A stretch of 64,000 bases of DNA, taken from contig NZ_JAPWHB010000004.1 in the NCBI RefSeq assembly GCF_027214025.1, positions 552,087-616,086 on the forward strand, in the 5' to 3' direction. Below the pieces are notes generated by a model. It made no database searches. It saw only the letters and a program-made list of their open reading frames with translations, and was not told the DNA's origin. A program made the position numbers and the translations under genes. The DNA comes from Parahoeflea alexandrii (GTDB taxonomy: Bacteria > Pseudomonadota > Alphaproteobacteria > Rhizobiales > Rhizobiaceae). Shown in pieces: positions 49,771 through 58,300 of this stretch (position 1 is its first letter; the number at the start of each line of letters is the position of its first letter).

Positions 49771-49854
49771 GGGAACCGGTCTCGCGTCCGGAATTGCGTG
49801 AAAACAATAGGATAGAGCATTTTCGGTGACTCCGTTTGCACCGGAAATGCTCTA
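49771..49854. repeat. Rhizobiaceae-type palindromic intergenic repeat
   Basis: A segment GGGAACCGGT...GAATTGCGTGAAAACAA followed by a 16-bp stem (TAGAGCATTTTCGGTG, 49813-49828, against 49839-49854, one G-T pair) with a 10-nt loop. This order, ending in GATAGAGC and its mirror TGCTCTA, matches the dispersed palindromic elements common between genes in rhizobia. The surrounding interval 49664-50143 has no gene I can support. A further CGAACCGGTGACCG patch near 49901 may belong to a second copy. Confidence 0.65.
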
Positions 49855-50143
49855 GCGAAAATCCATGGTCAAGGAGGGGACGCCTTCTGGCGCCACCACG
49901 AACCGGTGACCGAAACCACCACATTCCAAGGGTTGACCCGAGACCCGAGTTCCTTCCAGTTTTCTGGGATCAGAGCATCGGCAGTTCGTTGATTCCGGAT
50001 CGTCGACGCGCTCCGACGTGATTACCCCTTTCGCAAAAAGCACCCCGTCCACCTTCACCGCCATCGGCGCGATGCGCGATCCGGCAAACCTTCCTCATGC
50101 CCCGGTAACGGGCCGAGTTCATTCCAGCCTGACCGGTCGTCCG

Positions 50144-52573
50144 CTATTGACGGGTGATGGCCTCGAAGCGCTTCCTGATCTCGGCCTCCAGTTGCGAGGC
50201 CGGGATCGAGCCCGGCTTGAGGTCGCCAGAAATCACCAGCCGTATGGTTTTGACTTCCTCGTAGATGCTGTCATCGGGCTTGTTGGCACCGTCGAACTGC
50301 AGCTTCAGCATCGCCGTGTCGCCGGCCTCGTTCATCTCGATCGTCACGACGATCCGCAGATTATCCTCCGGCACCGTGTGTTCGAGACGCACCGACCGCT
50401 CGTTGACCGGCATGAACAACGGTATCCTCCGGATGTTCTTTTGCGCATCGGCACCCATTTCGCCGATTGGCGTCAGCCGATAGCCGGAACCTTCCGGCAC
50501 CAGCGTGAAGCTCATCGGCACGCCCTGTTCGAGAATGTTGAGAACCGAGGAAATGATGCTCAGCACCGCTTCGGCGATCGACGACGCGATCCCGCCGATC
50601 ACGGTCTCGTCCTTGCCTTCGGCCTTCGCCTCTGCCTTGGCGCGCTCGGCGGCCCTTTGGAAGAGTGCTACGATGGAGTGGGCATTCATCGCGCTTCCGT
50701 TGACATAGATCTCCGTCAGCCGAATTTCGCCGGCCCAAGGCTGAGTGAGACCTGCCGCTGCCGGCTGCTGCGCGCCGCCGAGCGCCGCGATGGCCGTGTC
50801 GATCCGCGCGGCAAAGGCGCTGCATTGCGTGTTGCCGCGCGCGCTTTGCATCAGCGCCAGTGCTTCCTCACTGTTGCCTTGAGCATGCGCGGCTCGCGCC
50901 TGCTCCCACAAAGCGTTGGTGCGGTTTTCGCGCTCCAGCGCCGCGTCGTAGTCGGCGCTGAGCGCCGCAGATGACGGATGGCCGGCCTCCACGAGCTGGG
51001 CAATTCTGTCCCTCGCCGCCTCGAACTGGCAGGCGGCGATCGCTGCCCGGGCTTCCGCCACGAGACTGTCACCCGAAACACCGCGAATGGCGGCAATCGC
51101 CGCGTCAATGTTCACCCGGAAGCTGTCGCAGGCGGTGTTGGCCCGCGCGGCGTCCAGCACCTTGAGCGCATTTTCCGTGTCGCCCGACTGGTAGAGTGCC
51201 TGGGCGCGCTCATACTCCGCCTTGGTCCGGGTCTCGCGATCGACCGCTGACTGATAGCTGCCGGCAAGCTCGCCATAGCGCGGATGACCGGTCATCCGGG
51301 TCAGCAACTCGCGTGCTTCGGCAAACCGGCACTGCGCGATCGCCGCAGCGGCCGCCGCGGCAAGGTCGTCGCCCCGTCCCTCGGTGAGCGCGCTCTCGCC
51401 GAGATCGAGACAGTGTTTTGCATCCGCGGCCGCCGCCTCCGCTGCCTCCGCGAAAATCTCGGCGACGTCGGCGCTGGCGCGTGCAGCGCTTGCTTTGGTT
51501 TCGAGCAGGTCCTTCGGTGAGGCACCATCGGATTGCCGGGCAAGCGCATCGATGCCGGGTGCGATATCCTGCAGTACGGATCCCGGGTCCTGCCTGGTGA
51601 GATCGTCGGACGCCCTCTCCAGTTCGCCGAGACAGGCCGCAAGCTCGGCGGCAATCGCCTTGATCGCTGCCAGCAAACGGTCGGCTTCGGCTTTCGCGAC
51701 GCCGGGATCGTCGGCCAGATGCGCCAGGCCGGTCGCCGCTGCATGCGCGGTCTCGGCGCGCGGGACAAGTTCGTCGACCGCCGCCTTGCTCTCGCGAAGC
51801 GCCGCGATGTGGTCCGGCAATTGGCCGCGCAGGACCTCGATCTCACCGGCCAGCGTCTTGGCTTCGGAAAGCCGCCCGGGCAGCCGCTCCGCTGCCTCGA
51901 CGGCAGGTAGGCTCTTGCCAACCAGATCCTCAAGCGTCTGCGCTGCCTTCACGGATGAACCGTGCAACCGGCCGGCTTCGCGCGCCTTCAACCCGGCGTC
52001 GGTGACAGCGCTTCGGATTTCGGTCAGCATCCGCCGCTGTTTCGCCTCGTCTGTTTCGGCGCGCAACTCGGAGGCCTTGTTGCAGGCGGCAAGTGCGGAG
52101 GTCTCCGCGTCCTGCTTTGCGCTGACCACCTTCTCCGCGGCCGCTTCGGCTTCAGTGAGAAGCCGGCCGGCATCGGCAACACCGCGGTCGAGCGCCGCGA
52201 TCTGAGGCTTGAGCCTCTCGTAGTCCTGCTTCAGCGCAGTGAGCCGGGTGTCGAGATCGGTCGCCTTGGCCTTGATGGTGGCGACGGCGGTGCGAGCTTC
52301 GCTGCAGGCCGTGCGACCGCCTGTGGCAGCCTGCGCGGCCTGGCCCTGCAGGCCGCGCAGCGCATCAAGCATTTCGCCGAAGTCGCCGTCGGCTTCGAAC
52401 GGCATGAACAGGTTGACGGCAAAGGAACGCAGGAACGGCAGGGCTGCACCCTCGAGCCCGAGATGGCGCGCATCGATGCCCGCCGGTTCCGAGACCACGT
52501 CGCCGGCCCTGGCCTGCGGCTGCAGCGACACGCCGGTCGAGCGCGTCACGATCCGCGCAGTGAAACGACCCAT
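50144..52573 (-). CDS. 3' part of frameshifted giant exported protein (coiled coil plus Cys repeats)
   Basis: About 809 aa from the in-frame ATG at 52573. The frame is open to 52675, but that extension is out-of-frame Arg-rich sequence. Collapsing the 14-bp duplication at 52579-52611 joins it exactly to the 598-aa frame. Content: TARIVTRSTGVSLQPQARAG, a long Ala/Glu/Leu coiled-coil region (about residues 90-380), two ~90-residue repeats each with paired cysteines (AIAQCRFAEARELL...NTACDSF and AIAACQFEAARDRI...NTQCSAF), then a beta-rich C-terminal domain from AGEIRLTEIYVNGSAM to RFEAITRQ. It lacks its own signal peptide, so if translated alone it would stay in the cytosol. Confidence 0.75.
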   Translation of the reverse strand: MGRFTARIVTRSTGVSLQPQARAGDVVSEPAGIDARHLGLEGAALPFLRSFAVNLFMPFEADGDFGEMLDALRGLQGQAAQAATGGRTACSEARTAVATIKAKATDLDTRLTALKQDYERLKPQIAALDRGVADAGRLLTEAEAAAEKVVSAKQDAETSALAACNKASELRAETDEAKQRRMLTEIRSAVTDAGLKAREAGRLHGSSVKAAQTLEDLVGKSLPAVEAAERLPGRLSEAKTLAGEIEVLRGQLPDHIAALRESKAAVDELVPRAETAHAAATGLAHLADDPGVAKAEADRLLAAIKAIAAELAACLGELERASDDLTRQDPGSVLQDIAPGIDALARQSDGASPKDLLETKASAARASADVAEIFAEAAEAAAADAKHCLDLGESALTEGRGDDLAAAAAAAIAQCRFAEARELLTRMTGHPRYGELAGSYQSAVDRETRTKAEYERAQALYQSGDTENALKVLDAARANTACDSFRVNIDAAIAAIRGVSGDSLVAEARAAIAACQFEAARDRIAQLVEAGHPSSAALSADYDAALERENRTNALWEQARAAHAQGNSEEALALMQSARGNTQCSAFAARIDTAIAALGGAQQPAAAGLTQPWAGEIRLTEIYVNGSAMNAHSIVALFQRAAERAKAEAKAEGKDETVIGGIASSIAEAVLSIISSVLNILEQGVPMSFTLVPEGSGYRLTPIGEMGADAQKNIRRIPLFMPVNERSVRLEHTVPEDNLRIVVTIEMNEAGDTAMLKLQFDGANKPDDSIYEEVKTIRLVISGDLKPGSIPASQLEAEIRKRFEAITRQ

Positions 52574-54342
52574 CCCGTCGGCAGCCGAAACCCGGCAGCC
52601 GAAACCCGGCACCCCGGCATCTCGGCGCCTTCGGAGACACTGAGTGTGATGGCGGCGGAAGCGCATTTCTCGCATGCTGAATCAGATCTCGCCTTGTCGA
52701 GCAGCTGCCCCTCGACGCGCACCAGCGACAGGAACTTCAACCCCTCCCAGACAGTGTGGTAGCGCTGGTAGGCCTCCGTGCGTCCGCTCCCTGCCCACGA
52801 GGCATGCGACTGGATGAAACCGAGCGCATAGGAGGTCTTGAGCTTCGCCTGGGCGTCGCGATCATCGAGCGGAAAAGCCGACAGCCGCAGCCCGGTTTCA
52901 GCCTCGATCAGCCGGGCGAAGGGGTCGTCGCCGCAGCTTTCATCAAGACGCAGATGGTCGCGCAACTCGCCGATCCGGCGGACGATGGCGTCGATCACCG
53001 CGTCGGCTTCCGCGACAAGTCCCGGCAGGCCGGGCGACGGCCGGTGCCCCGGCAGGTCGGCGAGATAGTGCTCCGGCCCGTAGGGTGTGTTGTAAACGGC
53101 GACGATCGTCTTCATGTCGGCGTCCTTGCCGACATATTCCGCAAAACCGATGGCCGCGGCCTCGCGGATGAAATCGCGAACCCGGCGCAGGCCGGCTTCG
53201 CCGCCACCGCCCTCACGCCCCTTCACGAACGCGTCCGTCGCCCAGAAATAAAGCTGGTTGGTATCGTTCGGATCGGTCTGAACATAGATGTCGCTGAGCA
53301 GCGGCGCCTTTTCATCGAGCGGGCAGGCCTGCACGCCGTCGCCGACCAGCGCCGCCAGCGCTTTTGACCGGTCATTGAGCAGCGTGTGCGTGTCGGCGCC
53401 GATGCAGAAACCTTCGCGGGCGCGGATCAGCTGTTCGAGTTCGTTGGCGCGCGCCAGCACTTCCTTGGCCATCTGGCCATAGGCCTCGATCAACGTGCCC
53501 ATCAGCGAAACGCCGGGAACATTGGTGTCGGACAGATAGCCGCCGAACTTCTCCATCAGCGTGAACATGCCTTCGAGCCGGCCGGAATAGGTCTCGGCCG
53601 TGAACGCACCGTGGATCGTGCGCGCCGTATCGATGATGTTGTAGTTCTTGTCGAGAAGGTCGAACTGCCCTTCATAGTGCTTGAGCCTCTCGATGCCTTC
53701 GCCCGACAGGCCGTGCTTGATCAGAATGTCGGTATAGGGCGTTTCCGGTGCCGCCTCCTGGAGGTCGTCATAAGCCTTGTCGAGGGCTTCGAGCTTCTTC
53801 CTGCCTGACTCCCAGAGCGCCCGAAGCCCGTCGACGATCTCGCGCGAGCTGTCGTTCTGGTAGCGCTCCAGCGCTTGCATGACGAGCGGCAGATGCTCCG
53901 TCATGTAGAAATTGACATAGGTCGCCAACTCCTGATCGGGATGCTGCAGCCACTCCTGGAAATGCTCCTCCGGCTTGATCCTTGCCTTGTCGGCTTCCGG
54001 CAGGCTGTCATAGACCGCAAGGCTCAGCCATTTCAGGAAGCCGTCATAGATCGGTGCGACACGTGATTGGAGTTCGGTTTCCAGATCATCGCGCAGCTGG
54101 TCGGCGCGTGCCTTGATGCTGTCGACGATCGAGGTGCGCACCCGCTCGCAGGCCGCGTAGTAGACAGGCTCGTAGGAGATCGTGACCTTGCCTATGGTCG
54201 CGGTCTTGTCGCGGCCAGCCTTGGCGATCTCGCGGCACGGATCGGGATGGTATTCGACGATCAGAACCGGTTCGGCCAAAGCGGAAACAGCGCCGGCGGC
54301 GAGCATCAGGAGGACAACGAGGATGCCGCCGGCGTGTCTCAT
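52546..54342 (-). CDS. 5' part of frameshifted giant exported protein
   Basis: 598 aa. Signal peptide (GGILVVLLMLAAGAVSALA) then helical sequence with cysteines (HPDPCREIAKAGR, YYAACERVR). RAREGFCIGADTH (about 305-315) and its surroundings parallel the RDGSICGQLG region of the 1625-aa protein. The last natural residues are AITLSVSEGAEMPGCRVSAA; after that the frame shifts into GFRLPTGWVVSLRGS and stops. Its ATG overlaps the stop of the glycan-binding gene (ATGA), so the two are coupled. With the 14-bp repeat collapsed, the complete product would be about 1394 aa. Confidence 0.8.
   Translation of the reverse strand: MRHAGGILVVLLMLAAGAVSALAEPVLIVEYHPDPCREIAKAGRDKTATIGKVTISYEPVYYAACERVRTSIVDSIKARADQLRDDLETELQSRVAPIYDGFLKWLSLAVYDSLPEADKARIKPEEHFQEWLQHPDQELATYVNFYMTEHLPLVMQALERYQNDSSREIVDGLRALWESGRKKLEALDKAYDDLQEAAPETPYTDILIKHGLSGEGIERLKHYEGQFDLLDKNYNIIDTARTIHGAFTAETYSGRLEGMFTLMEKFGGYLSDTNVPGVSLMGTLIEAYGQMAKEVLARANELEQLIRAREGFCIGADTHTLLNDRSKALAALVGDGVQACPLDEKAPLLSDIYVQTDPNDTNQLYFWATDAFVKGREGGGGEAGLRRVRDFIREAAAIGFAEYVGKDADMKTIVAVYNTPYGPEHYLADLPGHRPSPGLPGLVAEADAVIDAIVRRIGELRDHLRLDESCGDDPFARLIEAETGLRLSAFPLDDRDAQAKLKTSYALGFIQSHASWAGSGRTEAYQRYHTVWEGLKFLSLVRVEGQLLDKARSDSACEKCASAAITLSVSEGAEMPGCRVSAAGFRLPTGWVVSLRGS
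52579..52611. repeat. 14-bp tandem duplication causing a frameshift
   Basis: CGGCAGCCGAAACC occurs twice in tandem (52579-52592, 52593-52606) and the next 5 bases continue the unit. Fourteen is not a multiple of three. Removing one copy fuses the 598-aa and 809-aa frames with no stop between. Confidence 0.95.
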
Positions 54343-55079
54343 TGCCCCGGCAGCCGCAACTGATCGCTATCGGGCATGCCGAGATCACCGAACGGATCGC
54401 CCGCACCCACAGGCGGTTGGGTCGGTGGCGTGACAGTGTGAGGCGGCGCGATGTCAGGCTTCGTTTCAAGGGGCGCTGCCGCCACGGGCGGAACCGGGAG
54501 CGGAGTCGTCTGCTCGGCCGCGAGCTCGTTCTCGTACGCGAAGTCCGGCCACACATTGTCGAAGCAGGTGTCATCATATCGGCTGCCCGAATAGATGTCG
54601 CCGATCACCAGGCGCACCCAGCGGAACGCGCCAACGTCCGGCAATGGCAACAGCACCGGCTCCGGCTGGTCAGGCAGCATGACCGAGGTCGAAAGCCCGG
54701 TATCGGTCGTCACGTGGAAGATCCGGACGCGGGCATTCTCGAAATAGGATTTCTCCGACTTCCCGTAGCCATTGGCGATGATCAGCCGGCGGAACGGTGC
54801 ACCATTGTCGATGCGCAGCGTGATCGCCTCGCCGATACCCGGCCCGCGCACGCCCTCGCACCAGGCCAGATGCTGGCCGTCTTCGTCTCCGACGAGATTG
54901 TCCGGCCCGTAACGCCACTTGCCGCTTGGTTTCAGCATCGAGGAGACGCAATAATGGATAGCATCGTAAAACTGCCTGGCCCCCTCGGTCCAGCAGGTTT
55001 CGGAAGCAGAGGCCGGCGTCGGCCCGAGCGCCAAGCCTGTTAAAACGGCAAAAGGCAAGGCCGCACGAAACATCTTCAT
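54339..55079 (-). CDS. exported protein with NADase-type glycan-binding (discoidin-like) domain
   Basis: 246 aa. Signal peptide (FRAALPFAVLTGLALGPTPASA). Mature part: ETCWTEGARQFYDAIHYCVSSML, then the discoidin-like carbohydrate-binding pattern WCEGVRGPGIGEAITLRI, LIIANGYGKSEKSYFENARVRIFHV and IGDIYSGSRYDDTCFDNV, known as the glycan-binding partner of bacterial NADase toxins. Here no NADase domain is attached. The C-terminal 60 residues are Pro-rich (PPHTVTPPTQPPVG). First gene of the unit containing the frameshifted giant gene (ATGA overlap). An ATG two codons downstream is an equally good start. Confidence 0.83.
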   Translation of the reverse strand: MKMFRAALPFAVLTGLALGPTPASASETCWTEGARQFYDAIHYCVSSMLKPSGKWRYGPDNLVGDEDGQHLAWCEGVRGPGIGEAITLRIDNGAPFRRLIIANGYGKSEKSYFENARVRIFHVTTDTGLSTSVMLPDQPEPVLLPLPDVGAFRWVRLVIGDIYSGSRYDDTCFDNVWPDFAYENELAAEQTTPLPVPPVAAAPLETKPDIAPPHTVTPPTQPPVGAGDPFGDLGMPDSDQLRLPGQ

Positions 55080-55309
55080 ACCCTCAGGCTCCCTCTTCTT
55101 TTGGTCGAGCGCGCAAAAGATAGCAGCGGAGAAGGCTGGACATGATGATATCGATCAATTCATGAGGACCGGCCCAGTGAGGCTGGCCCGCCGGACCTGC
55201 TCGACGGCGTGGTTCCAACGTCTGCAAGGTCCTGGGTCATATCTGGCCGATGCGGCGAAGCCGGAATTGCCCACCGGTCGCCTCACTTCACCGGCGTCGG
55301 TTCGACCGA

Positions 55310-58300
55310 TCAGATAACCACGGTCACATGGGCCGGGTCGTCGTCAACCAGGATTCTAAGCCCGTTTGCCGCTGGAACATCGGTGAATTCCGCGATCCGG
55401 ACAAACCCGGCGGCACCCGCGGTTCCATCCACGTCGACTTCCAGGAAAGCCCCGTTTATCTTCACGTAGTCCGCAACATGGCCGGCGACTGTTTCATCTC
55501 CGAGCAGGGCCGAGAGATCCACGACATCGCCTTCGGCAAAATCGTAATCGGCGATCAGATCACGAATGTTTGCGCCTGCATCGGCCAGGGCATCCGCATC
55601 GAATACAAAGGTGTCGGCCCCATCTCCGCCCATCAAGATATCACTGCCAGCGCCTCCATTGAGGAGATCGCCACCGGCGCCTCCGAGAAGCACATTGTCA
55701 CCCGCGTCGCCTGTTATCGGAAGCTCGTCCGCACCGTTGACGGTGATCGTCACGATGGGAGAACTCACTCCGCCATTGCCGTCAGAGATGGTATATGTGA
55801 ACGTGTCAGTCGTGGTTTCCCCAGCGCCTAATGCCTGCAATTCTGCAGAACCGATCGCATTGTAGGTAATTTCTCCGGTACCGGCATTGTAGGACACGCT
55901 TGCCCCCTTCGTGCTCGCCGAAACCGAGAGAATATGATCAGGTGCATTCGTGTCGTTGGCGAGAAGCCAGCTTTCCGAAAATGTGAAGGCCGCATCCTCG
56001 GTGATCGCCGCATAGGTGTGACCGTTGAGTCCGCCGGCTTCGGCCATGTAACCGATCGTGGGCAACCCGCTGTTGCTGGCGTCGACGTCGTTCCAGTTGT
56101 CGGACAAGTCCGTGGCGAGGTAATTCTCCGCACTTCCATATCCGGACACATTGCCCGGATTGGCCGGGGACCAATTGGTGAAGGCACCGTTCTGGGCTGC
56201 ACCGCCGGCTCCGCCGATCCAGAAAACCTGCCCGGCTTCCGGTCCGGTCACCCATTGCCAGGTGCCTTCCGCGCTCGCGTCAGAGCCGCCCAGATGAGTC
56301 CGGCCGGTCGCCAGCGTATCGATCAAGGCATCTTCGGCTGCACTGGTGATGGTCGCCAGATAGGATTGCCCGGCAATCTCGCCCGCAGCGGCAGTCACCG
56401 CACCGGACCAGGAATGGTTGGTGGAGACATACTTGTAGATGTGGCCATTGTCCGCGAGCCAGGTCCAGCCAACCGGGATCGGATCTATGAAGTCGCTTGC
56501 GGCGATAGCCGGGGGAACATCCGCTTCAGCGGTCACATCGACCACGCTCGTCGCCGAGACAGTGCCTCCATCACCATCGGTCACCGTGATCGTCAGTGCG
56601 CGCGATGCGGTCGGCGTATCCGAAGCATTGGCATAGGTCAGGTTCTCGATGAGGGCATCGACTGCCGCCGCAGTAGCGCTCGAATTGAAAGTCACAACCA
56701 GATTGTTGGCGCCGGAGCCCCCGGCGAATGTTCCGATCACCGCTCCACCGTACAGGACATTGGCGCCGCTGAGAGTGATGTTGCCTGCGCCCGCACCCTG
56801 ATCGTTGATGCCGATCGTATCCTCTCCGCTGACGAAACCGGAAACCGTCAGAGTGCCTGTGTCGAGATTGCCGGCATCAACATCCGCGAAGTCGACGTCT
56901 GCATCGATCAGTTGCGGCGCGCTATTGACGGTGTTTTCGAGGAAGGTCACCCCGTCCAGCCCCGTCAAAGTTGGGTCGTCATTGACCCCGGTGAGGGTCA
57001 CGTCGATGTCCTCGCTCACCGTCCCGCCATTGCCGTCATCGATCGTGACGGTATAGGTCTGGGTGACAGTCTCGCCCGCCGCCAGGTGCTGGATGTCGGC
57101 ATCCGCGACATTGAACGTCCAGTCCACCGTGCCAAGCGAACCGCCGCTCGATTCGGTGCTTACCGCAGCAGCGAATATCCCAAGATAACCGGCAGCCGAC
57201 GGCACGAAGGAAACCGTGTGCGTTTCCCCGACATCAGCATCGGTAAAACTGATGGTGCCGCCTGTGGTTTCCGTTCCCGGCTGTTGTACCACCGAAACAT
57301 CATCCAGAAAGGTGTAATTGACATTGTTGACCACCGCAAAGACCAAAGTGGAGCTGCTTGAAGTTGCGGTAAACGTGTAGCTGAACTCGGTGTAGTTTGA
57401 GGCCGATCCGCCATAGGGCATGTCGATTACTGAGCCCACCGTCGCACCATCCCATGTGACCAGCACCGAATTGTCGGCAGGAAGACCGCTCCCTTTGTTC
57501 TGTGCCCAGAAACCGATCGTGTAGGTCGCTCCGGCCACGGTGTTGAAGGTCTGGCTGTAGGTCACCGGGATATCGTGCGAATAAACACTCCATCCCCCGG
57601 CTGCAGATCCACCTGAATGAACATTGGGGGCGTAGCTGGATACAAAGACATTGCCGGAGTTGGTCACGACCCATCCGCTTGTGCCGGTTTCGAAGCCGCC
57701 ATTGGTGATCAGGTTCGTGGCTCCTGCAAAGGAAGCGTCTTCGGTCACCCCGCCGTCGGTGTGCGCCGTAATAACCGGTGCATCGTTGCCATTGTCGATC
57801 GCCAGTTCGAATGTATCGGAGACTGAAAGGCCGCCGGTGTCGGTAGCGGTGACGATCACATCGAGGGTCGCGCCAGCATCGCCAACGGAAGGCGGCGTTC
57901 CGGTCAGTCGTCCGGTGGTGGCGTCGATCGACAGCCACGCCGGAAGTGGTGCACCGCCGTTCAATGTCGCCGAATAGCTCAGGACATCGCCTGGATCGAT
58001 ATCGGCGAAGGAACCCGACACATCAATGTCCACGGCGATGTTGGAGAACACCGTCGCGTCGGCGATGCCGGTCACCAGAACCGGTGCATCGTTTACGCTC
58101 TCGACCGTCAGGCTGACGGTGTCGGTTTCGGAAGAATAGGCAGTTTCGCCTCCTACGCTGCCGGGCGCCAGTATCTTGTCCACCGGACTCGCTACACCAT
58201 CCCAGGCACGGAAGGTGATTGCCTGATCGACGGTGCCCACGAAATCTGCATTGGGTGCGAAATAGAGCTGGTCCTGGGCCCTCAGGTTCAGCACCTGGCC

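Noticed and set aside
50144..52675. Taking the ATG at 52675 as the start of an independent 843-aa protein
   Set aside because: The first ~30 residues are Arg-rich out-of-frame sequence inside the upstream gene; frame fusion through the 14-bp duplication explains the data better.
40565..55300. Integrated element with att sites
   Set aside because: No integrase, transposase or repeat of the tRNA-Val 3' end could be seen in the window, so no mobile element is called.
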